From: an uncultured Acidimicrobiales bacterium
GTDB taxonomy: Bacteria > Actinomycetota > Acidimicrobiia > Acidimicrobiales > Iamiaceae
Direction: 5' to 3'
DNA: 14,934 nucleotides
Assembly: GCA_937926025.1 (NCBI GenBank)
Contig: CALANQ010000331.1
Coordinates: 1 to 14,934 of the forward strand
The position numbers were made by a program, and so were the translations under genes. The notes under the pieces are model-generated. The model was not told where the DNA came from, did no database searches, and was given only the letters and a program-made list of their open reading frames with translations. Below, in pieces: positions 1 through 6,341 of this stretch. Position 1 is the stretch's first letter. Each line of letters opens with the position of its first letter.

Positions 1-1154
1 GCCTTCTTGGCGGGAGCCTTCTTGGCTGATGCGTTCTTGGCGGGAGCCTTCTTCGCCGCGGCCTTCTTGGCCGGAGCCTTCTTCACTGCCATGCTGGGTG
101 CCTCCTCGGCTGGTTGGGTTTCCCCGTCGGAGGCGGCGCCCCCTTGGAGAATGGTTGCAGAAGGCGCGCCTGCCTCGCTGGATTCCACACCAGGAATCGC
201 AAGGTCGATGCCCCGACGCGGGGTATCGAACGCGGTCACGACGAACGAACGCACCTCGCCCACGGTCAGCACCTCGCGTGCCTTGGTGGGTGGCTGGTCC
301 GCCATCGCCTTCAGCGGGATGTAGCACTGCGCGCCGTCGACCGTGGCGTAGGCGCCGTGCGATGAGAAGCGATCCACCGTGGCCTCGACGAGGCTGCCGA
401 CCGGGTGGTTGCTCACGAACGTGATGAAGGGCATCGGCTCGTTGATGGGGGTGGCGTCCTTGCCACCCGAGCGACGACGTCGGCCCCGGGAGGAGCCGCT
501 GTCGCCGGCCGCGTCCTGCTTGGGCGCGGCGGCCTTCTTGGCCGCAGCCTTCTTCGACGCACCGGCCGCCTTCTTGGCGGGCTTCGCGTCGTCGGCAGCG
601 GCGGCCTTCTTCCGCCCCCGCGGGGGCGGCGAGGTCGGCACCGGCAACGGCAGGTTCGCCAGTTCCGAACCGGACGACGTGCCGCTGCGCTTGCTGGCCC
701 GCTTCTCGCGCGTGGCCCGTCGGCTGGTCGGCCCCCGGACCGGCGTGCGCCACACGAACACCCAGCCGATGGCGGGCACCGGCTTGGCGCCGAGGAGGCG
801 ACCTTCGTCGAAGAGCCAGTCGTACTGGCCGCCGTGGAACTCCTGGAACGAGTCGTTGGAGAAGACGGTGGCGTTGACCTTGTCGGCGACCTGGAGGATG
901 AACGCGTCGCCGCGACCGATGGCACCGGCCGGCGGCGTGACGAGCTCGCCGTTGACGATGCCGGCCTCGAACTCGGCGCGCTCGCTCTCGTCGATGCGGT
1001 GACCGAACGTGGCGTCGACGATGACGGTGAGCTTCACATCGCCGAACTCGTCGAGCAGCGCGCGGACGGCCTCGTCGAGCTGCTTCAAGCTCGGCGTGGT
1101 GCGCCCCTCGGTGGCGATGTTCGATCCGTCGACGATGACGTGCGTGATGGCCAT
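1..1154 (-). CDS. NYN (Zc3h12a/Regnase-like) ribonuclease with S1-like domain and H1-like Lys/Ala tail, 3' end cut by window
   Basis: The frame is open from ATG at 1154 to the left edge (384 codons seen, no stop). Residues 1-135 look like a PIN/NYN nuclease of the Zc3h12a type. VIVDGSN gives D9 and N12, VIVDAT gives D47, GRGDAF gives D83 and FSNDSF gives D101, a set of acidic residues expected to hold metal for RNA cleavage. Residues 180-212 are rich in KKAA units, followed by RGRRRR. Residues 250-320 resemble a single S1/OB fold (VGSLVEATV, GAYATVDG, YIPL). From about 356 onward KKAPAKKA units recur as in histone H1 or HupB tails. The inferred role is a cytoplasmic RNase tethered to RNA or nucleoid by basic tails. 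No clear Shine-Dalgarno precedes 1154. Codons in the 325-355 linker are less GC3-biased than elsewhere. The domain call is by eye. The substrate is unknown, and the protein could be an RNA-binding protein without catalysis. Confidence 0.8.
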   Translation of the reverse strand, partial: MAITHVIVDGSNIATEGRTTPSLKQLDEAVRALLDEFGDVKLTVIVDATFGHRIDESERAEFEAGIVNGELVTPPAGAIGRGDAFILQVADKVNATVFSNDSFQEFHGGQYDWLFDEGRLLGAKPVPAIGWVFVWRTPVRGPTSRRATREKRASKRSGTSSGSELANLPLPVPTSPPPRGRKKAAAADDAKPAKKAAGASKKAAAKKAAAPKQDAAGDSGSSRGRRRRSGGKDATPINEPMPFITFVSNHPVGSLVEATVDRFSSHGAYATVDGAQCYIPLKAMADQPPTKAREVLTVGEVRSFVVTAFDTPRRGIDLAIPGVESSEAGAPSATILQGGAASDGETQPAEEAPSMAVKKAPAKKAAAKKAPAKNASAKKAPAKK

Positions 1155-1180
1155 GTGACCAGCAAGTCAAGCAGCTTGGC

Positions 1181-1205
1181 TGTGCACGACGTGGGACCGT
1201 GCACA
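1181..1205. promoter_or_regulatory. Perfect dyad TGTGCACG-N9-CGTGCACA, candidate operator
   Basis: Two perfect 8-bp inverted arms (1181-1188 and 1198-1205) flank a 9-bp spacer in the divergent region between the NYN gene (start 1154) and the HAD gene (start 1233). The right arm ends 14 bp before the HAD -10 hexamer, so a bound protein would cover the -35 region. Each arm contains the self-complementary word GTGCAC. The geometry suits a dimeric repressor, but no regulator is identified. Confidence 0.4.
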
Positions 1206-1219
1206 CGAGCGCGCCGCTC

Positions 1220-1225
1220 TACGAT
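1220..1225 (+). promoter_or_regulatory. -10 hexamer TACGAT of HAD gene (leaderless)
   Basis: TACGAT lies 7 nt before the GTG at 1233, which would place the transcription start at or next to the start codon. No convincing -35 is seen. The same arrangement recurs before several other genes here. Confidence 0.5.
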
Positions 1226-1232
1226 CGCCGAC

Positions 1233-1850
1233 GTGTCGATCGCTGCCGTGCTCTTCGACTTCGGCGGGGTGATCACCACCAGCCCGTTCGAGGCCTTCGC
1301 CCGCTACGAGTCCGACCACGGGCTCCCGCCGGACTTCCTCCGGACGGTCAACGCGACCGACCCCGACACCAACGCGTGGGCGCGCCTCGAGCGCAGCGAG
1401 ATCGACCTCGCCGGCTTCGATCGCGCCTTCGGCGACGAGTCCGAGCGGCTCGGCCACCGCGTGCGCGGTGCCGATGTGCTGGGCCTGCTGTCGGGCGACC
1501 TCCGTCCCGAGATGGTGCGCGCCGTCGAGGTCATCGCCGCCCGGATGAAGACGGGGCTGCTCACCAACAACGTCATCGGGATGGACCCGAGCGGCGCCAT
1601 CGCCGACGTGGTCGCCCACTTCGACGTGGTCATCGAGTCCAGCGTCGTCGGCGTCCGCAAGCCCGACCCGGCGTTCTACGACCTGGCCTGCGAGCGCCTG
1701 GCCATCACCCCGAACCAGGCCGTCTTCCTCGACGACCTCGGCATCAACCTCAAGCCGGCCAAGGCCCTGGGGATGCAGACCATCAAGGTCACCGACCCCA
1801 CCGTCGCCCTCGCCGAGCTCGAGTCCGCGGTCGGCTTCCCCCTCACCTGA
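1233..1850 (+). CDS. HAD-superfamily hydrolase (subfamily IA, soluble-epoxide-hydrolase N-domain/ACAD10-like)
   Basis: A 205-residue protein with all HAD motifs. FDFGGV supplies the nucleophile D9, LLTNN is the motif II Thr, RKPDPAFY is the motif III Lys, and FLDDLGIN is the motif IV acidic pair. The residue two after the nucleophile is Gly (DFG instead of DxD), as in ACAD10-type and some epoxide-hydrolase-linked HADs, so classical phosphomonoesterase activity is uncertain. The cap is a small helical C1 insert at about 20-95. The substrate cannot be told. GTG at 1233 is chosen because the HAD motif starts eight residues later and a -10 hexamer sits 7 nt upstream. The frame stays open further upstream, but that part is antisense to the NYN gene. 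The gene stands alone and is divergent from the NYN gene. Confidence 0.85.
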   Translation: MSIAAVLFDFGGVITTSPFEAFARYESDHGLPPDFLRTVNATDPDTNAWARLERSEIDLAGFDRAFGDESERLGHRVRGADVLGLLSGDLRPEMVRAVEVIAARMKTGLLTNNVIGMDPSGAIADVVAHFDVVIESSVVGVRKPDPAFYDLACERLAITPNQAVFLDDLGINLKPAKALGMQTIKVTDPTVALAELESAVGFPLT

Positions 1851-1888
1851 CCACACCCGTGTCGAGCTGACAAGGCCAGCACGAGCCC

Positions 1889-1923
1889 GGGGTTCGGGGT
1901 TCGAGGTTCGGGGTTCGGGGTTC
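1889..1923. repeat. Five tandem copies of heptamer GGGGTTC
   Basis: Copies lie at 1889-1895, 1896-1902, 1903-1909 (GAGGTTC), 1910-1916 and 1917-1923. They sit in the spacer between the convergent HAD and SnoaL-like genes, about 40 bp after the HAD stop. The third copy carries one G-to-A change. No coding role is evident. Confidence 0.9.
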
Positions 1924-2099
1924 GAGCGAAGCGAGCCCGGGGGAGTTTGAGGGGGCAGAGCTTGCGGAGCCCCCTCAAGCCGAGGGCGTGCGACGAAGTC
2001 GTGCGCCCGAGCGAGGACGGCCGGGCGTCAGCCCGTCGATCGAAACTCGACGAACGGAGCGAAGCGAGTGAGGAGACGGGGCGAAGCGGAGCGAGCCCC
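1924..2099. repeat. Hairpin-rich intergenic segment with repeated GAGCGAAGCGAG word
   Basis: The 12-mer GAGCGAAGCGAG occurs at 1924-1935 and again at 2057-2068, and a variant, GCGAAGCGGAGCGAGCCCC, lies at 2081-2099. Between them are a perfect 10-bp inverted repeat (TTGAGGGGGC at 1947-1956, GCCCCCTCAA at 1969-1978) and an 11-bp stem with two wobble pairs around a GAA loop (1984-1994 and 1998-2008). A 6-bp repeat CGTCGA/TCGACG flanks GATCGAAAC's region near 2034-2052. The placement between convergent genes suits termination or a dispersed intergenic repeat. There is no U-tract. Confidence 0.7.
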
Positions 2100-2101
2100 T
2101 G

Positions 2102-2551
2102 CTACTGGTAGCCCGGGGCGATGTGGTCGACCCACCAGGCGGGGGCGGCGTTCATCAAGGTCGACAGGTCGAGGTAGTCCCACCAGCGGGCCACCTTGCC
2201 GTCGCGGATCTCCATCACCGACGTGAACGGGAGGCGGACGGTGTGGTCGTCGTCCCACGTCCACGTCTCGGCGTGCTCCGTGACCACCATGTCGCCCATG
2301 GCGACGATGGGACCGTCGTGCAGCTCGTACGCCTGGAGCGGCGCGATGCCGAGGGTGAGGCGCGCCTCGGTGGCCTTCGGGCCGACGGCGCCGTCGTCGA
2401 TGCCGATGACCGGCACGTCGACGTAGTGCCCGTCGTCGGCCATGAACGAGCCGACGGCGGCGAAGTCGCGCCGGCCGAGCGCTTCCCAGAACTCGGTGAC
2501 GAGGGCGATGTTGGCGGCGGCGGTGCCGCTGGGGTCCGTGGCGTCGGTCAT
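2102..2551 (-). CDS. SnoaL-like / limonene-1,2-epoxide-hydrolase-like NTF2-fold protein
   Basis: A 149-residue single-domain protein with the length and pattern of the SnoaL/LEH cone fold. It has an N-terminal helix pair (14-40), then HYVDVPV (42-48), VVTEHAETW (89-97), VMEIRDGKV (112-120) and ARWWDYLDL (121-129). Aligned by eye with Rhodococcus limonene-epoxide hydrolase, the catalytic Tyr/Asn become Y43/D45, Arg/Asp become H93/E95, and the last Asp is kept as D125. The catalytic set is therefore altered, and epoxide hydrolysis should not be assumed. The gene starts 41 nt after the polA stop on the same strand, so it may ride on polA transcripts. Only a weak GAGG lies about 9 nt before the ATG. 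Its substrate is unknown. Confidence 0.75.
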   Translation of the reverse strand: MTDATDPSGTAAANIALVTEFWEALGRRDFAAVGSFMADDGHYVDVPVIGIDDGAVGPKATEARLTLGIAPLQAYELHDGPIVAMGDMVVTEHAETWTWDDDHTVRLPFTSVMEIRDGKVARWWDYLDLSTLMNAAPAWWVDHIAPGYQ

Positions 2552-2592
2552 GGCGCCGGAGCCTCGCGCACCGACGACGACCGTGCTGGCGG

Positions 2593-5268
2593 CTACTTGG
2601 CCTCGGCCCAGGTGGCGCCGAACGACAGGTTGACCTCGAGCGGCACGCTCAGGTCGGCGGCACCGTGCATGACGTCGAGCGTGAGCTGGCCGACCTCGTC
2701 GTGCTCCGCCGGCGGGACCTCGAGGATGACCTCGTCGTGGACCTGGAGCACCACGCGGCTCTGGAGGCTGCGCTCCACCAGCGCGGCGTCGAGGCGGATG
2801 AGCGCGACCTTGAAGATGTCGGCAGCCAGGCCCTGGATGCCGGCGTTCATGGCCTGACGCTCGCCGGCCTGCTTGATGCCCCGGTTGGGCGATGCCAGCT
2901 CCGGGATGGGGCGGCGCCGCCCGAACAGCGTCTCGGTGTAGCCGCGTTCGCGCGCCTCGGCGACGGTGCGCTCCATGTACGCCTTCACCGACGGGAAGGC
3001 GGCGAAGTAGGCGTCGAGGATCTCGGCCGCCTCACCCCGGGAGATGTTGAGCCGGGTGGCCAGCCCGTAGGCCTCCATGCCGTAGGCCAGCCCGTACGAC
3101 ACCATCTTGGCCTTGGCCCGCTGGCCGCCGTCGACGTCGGCGGGGTCGACGTGGAAGACCCGCGCCGCGGTGGCGGTGTGGATGTCGTCGCCGGCGTTGA
3201 AGGCGGCGAGCAGCCCCGGGTCCTCGGCGAGGTGGGCGATGCAGCGCAGCTCGATCTGGTTGTAGTCGGCCACCAGCAGCTCGCACCCCGGAGCCGGGAC
3301 GAACGCCTTGCGGAACAGCTTCCCCTGCTCCGAGCGCACCGGGATGTTGTGGAGGTTCGGCGCGTCGGACGAGAGCCGGCCGGTGCGGGCCACGGTCTGG
3401 TTGAAGGTGGCGTGGATGCGGTCGTCGGGGCCGACCTCGGCGAGCAGCCCGGTGCCGTAGGTGGACCGCAGCTTCTCCACCTCCCGGTAGCGGAGGAGGT
3501 GCTCGATGATGGGGTGCTGGCCCTCCATCTTCTCGAGCGACGCGGCGTCGGTGGAGAACCCGGTCTTGGTCTTCTTGGTGGGCGTGAGGCCGAGCTTGTC
3601 GAAGAGGATCGTGCGGAGCTGCGGGGTGGAGTTCACGTTGAACTCCTCGCCGGCGTCGTCCTGGATGGCCTGGGCGAGCTCCGCGACCTCGGCGGTGAGG
3701 CGCTGGTTCAGCCCCTCCAGCTCGGCCCGGTCCACGCCGACCCCGACGTGCTCCATCTTGGCGAGCACCGCGACCAGCGGGGTCTCGATGTCGTCGTGGA
3801 GGGCGCGCAGGCCGTTGGCGTCGAGCGAGGCGAGCATCGGGTCGATGAGCCGGGACACGGCGAGGGCGTGGCGTGCGGTGAGCAGCCCGAGGTCGACGGC
3901 GTCGCCCCCGAGGTCGAGCTGGCCGGCGGGCGCCGCCGTCCCAGGAGGCAGCTCCAGGTGGGCGTAGCGGGCCAGCACGTCCTCGATGGAGTAGCGGGTC
4001 TCGGCCGGGTCCAGGAGGTAGGCGGCGAGCGTGGTGTCGATGGCGATGCCCGGAAGCGGCGTCGCGTCGTCGGCCGCCAGGAGGCTGCGCAGGATCGGCT
4101 TGGCCGGGTGGGCGGCGATGGTCCGAGCCGCAAGCGCGCCGGCGGCCGCCGAGCGGACCGCGGCATCATCGAGGACCTCGCCGGGGATCCACGCCACGTC
4201 GGCGGTCTCCGTGTCGACCACGAAGGCCAGCCCCTCGACCGAGGACCGGCCGGGCGTGCCCGACCAGGCCATCTCGATGGCGAGCGGTCCGTCGGCGGCG
4301 GCCGCCGCGTCGAGCGCGGCCACGGCGTCGGCGGCGACGTCGAGCACGCGCACCTCGGCCTCCAGCACGTCGACGGCGGACCCGCTGCTGCCGAGGTCGG
4401 CCTCGAGCGCCTCGGCGAGGCGGTCGTAGAGGGTGCGGAACTCGAGGAAGTCGAACAGGGCCCGCACCTCGTCGGTGTCGGGCTGCGGGAAGCCGAGCTC
4501 GTCGAGGGAGACGGGCAGCTCGACGTCGCGCATGAGGGTCATCATCTCGACGTTGCTGCGGGCGCGGTCCTCGTTCTCGCTGAGGTTCTGGCGCAGCTTG
4601 GGCGTCTGCTCGTCGACGTGCTCGAAGATGCCGTCGATGCCGCCGTAGGTGTTGATGAGCTTGGCCGCCGTCTTCTCCCCGACGCCGGGGACCCCCGGCA
4701 GGTTGTCCGAGTTGTCGCCGCGGAGGGCGGCGTACTGGACGTACTTGGTGGGGTGCACGCCGGTGCGCTCCACGATGCCGGCCTCGTCGTACAGGGCGTA
4801 GTCCGACACGCCGCGCTTGTTGTAGACGACCTTGATGTGCGGGTCCTGGACCAGCTGGTAGCTGTCTCGGTCGCCGGTGACGATGAGCACGTCGTCGCCG
4901 CGCTCCGCGGCGAGGGTGGCGAAGGTGGCGATGATGTCGTCGGCCTCCACCCCCACCTGCTCGATGGCGGTGACGCCCAGCGTGTCGACCACCTGGCGCA
5001 CCAGCGGCAGCTGCTGGCGCAGGATGTCCGGGGCGGCGATGCGGTTGGCCTTGTACTCGGGGTCGCGCTCGTGTCGGAACGTCTTCTCGGGCCGGTCGAA
5101 CGCCACCGCGATGGCGTCGGGCTTGTGGTCGCGGACCAGGTTGATGAACATCGACGTGAAGCCGAAGACGGCGTTGGTCACCTGCCCGGACGCCGTGACC
5201 AGATCGGTGGGCAGGGCGTGGAACGCCCGGTACGTGAGGGAGTTGCCGTCGATGAGCATGAACCGCAT
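2593..5268 (-). CDS. polA: DNA polymerase I (5' nuclease + polymerase, no proofreading)
   Basis: An 891-residue family A polymerase for gap filling and Okazaki-primer removal. The N-terminal 5' nuclease is intact (LIDGN with D7, VEADDI, TGDRDS, GDNSDNLPG). The middle 3'-5' exonuclease region is present but degenerate: the DxE pair is replaced by IEMA, and AHPAKPI lacks the second-motif Asp. The polymerase domain has motif A DYNQIELR (D668), an O-helix with R, K and Y725 (SYGLAYGM), and motif C QVHDEV (D845). The spacings D668-Y725-D845 (57 and 120) equal those of E. coli D705-F762-D882. Tyr at the F762 position is natural in M. tuberculosis PolA and gives weak ddNTP discrimination. ATG 5268 (MRFMLIDG) is chosen because TACGAT lies 8 nt upstream; the frame remains open to 5562, but that is divergent spacer. 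Confidence 0.97.
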   Translation of the reverse strand: MRFMLIDGNSLTYRAFHALPTDLVTASGQVTNAVFGFTSMFINLVRDHKPDAIAVAFDRPEKTFRHERDPEYKANRIAAPDILRQQLPLVRQVVDTLGVTAIEQVGVEADDIIATFATLAAERGDDVLIVTGDRDSYQLVQDPHIKVVYNKRGVSDYALYDEAGIVERTGVHPTKYVQYAALRGDNSDNLPGVPGVGEKTAAKLINTYGGIDGIFEHVDEQTPKLRQNLSENEDRARSNVEMMTLMRDVELPVSLDELGFPQPDTDEVRALFDFLEFRTLYDRLAEALEADLGSSGSAVDVLEAEVRVLDVAADAVAALDAAAAADGPLAIEMAWSGTPGRSSVEGLAFVVDTETADVAWIPGEVLDDAAVRSAAAGALAARTIAAHPAKPILRSLLAADDATPLPGIAIDTTLAAYLLDPAETRYSIEDVLARYAHLELPPGTAAPAGQLDLGGDAVDLGLLTARHALAVSRLIDPMLASLDANGLRALHDDIETPLVAVLAKMEHVGVGVDRAELEGLNQRLTAEVAELAQAIQDDAGEEFNVNSTPQLRTILFDKLGLTPTKKTKTGFSTDAASLEKMEGQHPIIEHLLRYREVEKLRSTYGTGLLAEVGPDDRIHATFNQTVARTGRLSSDAPNLHNIPVRSEQGKLFRKAFVPAPGCELLVADYNQIELRCIAHLAEDPGLLAAFNAGDDIHTATAARVFHVDPADVDGGQRAKAKMVSYGLAYGMEAYGLATRLNISRGEAAEILDAYFAAFPSVKAYMERTVAEARERGYTETLFGRRRPIPELASPNRGIKQAGERQAMNAGIQGLAADIFKVALIRLDAALVERSLQSRVVLQVHDEVILEVPPAEHDEVGQLTLDVMHGAADLSVPLEVNLSFGATWAEAK

Positions 5269-5276
5269 GGCCGTCG

Positions 5277-5282
5277 ATCGTA
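5277..5282 (-). promoter_or_regulatory. -10 hexamer TACGAT of polA (leaderless)
   Basis: On the minus strand TACGAT is followed by 8 nt and then the polA ATG at 5268. No Shine-Dalgarno is visible between them, consistent with a leaderless or near-leaderless transcript. Confidence 0.5.
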
Positions 5283-5383
5283 CGGGCTGGGTCTGACAGC
5301 CGCGACGGGCCGGGTGGACTGGTCGCCGTGCGCACCGGGTACCGGGCGTCGTCCATCCACCACCCAGCGAAGGGGACGAAACC

Positions 5384-5857
5384 ATGGGACAGGTCATCCA
5401 TCCCGACCACCGCCACGCCGTCACCGAGGTCGAGGAGCGTCCAGCAGGCTCGGCGGCCCTGCGGATCTTCCAGGTCATCTCCGCCATCGCCGGCGCCGTG
5501 CTCTTCGGCCTCGGCATCGCCGCCGCCCTCGATGTGGACTTCGGCGGCGATCTGCTCGCCATCTCGGGCTCCGTCGCCGGCTACGGCTTCAGCCCCGTGG
5601 CCGCCATCGCCGCCATCGTGCTGGGGGCCGCCATCCTCATCGCCACCCTCGCCGACCAGGACCGGGCCGGCGCGGCGGTGGTCGGCCTGCTCACGATGGG
5701 CGTCGGCATCGCCGCCCTCATCGTCGAGGACCGCAACACCGACGTGCAGGTCGATGGCCGGTCGGCCACCCTGTTCATCGTTGCGGGCGTCGTGGTGTTC
5801 GTCGCCTCGCTGGTGCCCTGGTGGCGTCGCCGCCGGGTCACCACCGTCGTCCGCTGA
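5384..5857 (+). CDS. Small four-helix membrane protein of unknown function
   Basis: A 157-residue protein with a soluble His/Glu-containing N-terminus (1-26) and four predicted membrane helices at about 28-49, 70-90, 96-114 and 128-146, followed by a WWRRRR stop-transfer end. The positive-inside rule would place the C-terminus in the cytoplasm. No enzymatic motif is seen, and I do not recognise a family. An AAGGGGA ribosome site (5370-5376) stands 7 nt before the ATG, so unlike its divergent neighbour polA this gene appears to be leadered. A strong hairpin follows 11 nt after the stop, which suggests a monocistronic unit. Confidence 0.85.
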   Translation: MGQVIHPDHRHAVTEVEERPAGSAALRIFQVISAIAGAVLFGLGIAAALDVDFGGDLLAISGSVAGYGFSPVAAIAAIVLGAAILIATLADQDRAGAAVVGLLTMGVGIAALIVEDRNTDVQVDGRSATLFIVAGVVVFVASLVPWWRRRRVTTVVR

Positions 5858-5868
5858 CCGACGGAGAT

Positions 5869-5911
5869 CGTCTGCTGAGCGGCCCTCTGGACAAGGTCCG
5901 CTCAGCAGACG
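5869..5911. terminator. Perfect 14-bp inverted repeat between convergent genes
   Basis: Arms at 5869-5882 and 5898-5911 (CGTCTGCTGAGCGG and its exact complement) form a 14-bp stem. A further CCT/AGG pairing in the 15-nt loop extends it. There is no U-run on either side, as is common for actinobacterial terminators. It lies between the membrane-protein stop (5857) and the whiB stop (5966), so it could end transcription from both sides. Confidence 0.7.
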
Positions 5912-5965
5912 GACGGACAGCAGCGCGGCTGACCAGCGCGCGCTCGTCCGTGGACGGGTCGTCGC

Positions 5966-6229
5966 TCAGCTGGCGACGAGGTTGCGCTGCTCGGCCTCTT
6001 GGCGGCGGCGCTTGAGCTGGCGGCGGCGCTCCCGCTCGGAGCAGCCGCCCCAGACACCGTGCTCGATGCGGTTCTCGAGGGCGTACTCGAGGCACGGGGC
6101 CTTCACGGGGCACTCCGCGCAGATGGCTCGGGCAGCGGTCACGCCGTTGCCGTCGCTCGGGAAGAACGCAGCCGGCGGGTAGAAGCGGCAGAGCCCCTCC
6201 TGCATCCATGCGACCTCGGTCTCGTTCAT
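5966..6229 (-). CDS. WhiB-family iron-sulfur transcriptional regulator (WhiB2-like)
   Basis: An 87-residue WhiB protein. Four ligand cysteines are C14, C37, C40 and C46 (spacing C-22-CxxC-5-C), expected to bind a 4Fe-4S cluster that senses NO or O2. They are followed by GVWGG (58-62) and the basic stretch RRRQLKRRR, the sigma-factor and DNA contact region. ENRIEHGVWGG is closest in my memory to the WhiB2/WhmD class involved in septation and cell division, but subclass assignment by eye is uncertain. An extra Cys (C63) follows the GVWGG turn. A strong GGAGGAGA site (6234-6241) precedes the ATG, so this gene has a translated leader. It lies downstream of pdtaR on the same strand across a 112-bp gap, probably with its own promoter. 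Confidence 0.93.
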   Translation of the reverse strand: MNETEVAWMQEGLCRFYPPAAFFPSDGNGVTAARAICAECPVKAPCLEYALENRIEHGVWGGCSERERRRQLKRRRQEAEQRNLVAS

Positions 6230-6341
6230 TGCATCTCCTCCAGCCCGGTGGGGCCGCCCAAGGCATCGTTGCCTGGCAGGGATGATGCGGGAGCCGACCG
6301 CAGAGGGAGGTAAAGGCTCCGAGAACCCGCGAACGACCTGG

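Noticed and set aside
1..84. Repeats at the left edge as a mobile-element end
   Set aside because: They are in-frame codons for KKAPA units of the nuclease tail.
405..1232. Upstream extension of the HAD frame
   Set aside because: It is antisense to the NYN-S1 gene, and the HAD motif starts right after GTG 1233.
1889..1923. Heptamer array as a CRISPR
   Set aside because: Units are 7 bp with no spacers, and there are no cas genes.
5269..5562. Longer PolA N-terminus
   Set aside because: The 98 extra codons run antisense through the membrane-protein gene, and family PolA proteins start with the MLIDGN-type sequence.
2665..6015. A 1116-codon open frame on the plus strand
   Set aside because: It is antisense to polA. 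Its translation is a GC-driven string of Val, Gly, Arg and Asp with no motif, while the opposite strand has every polymerase motif.
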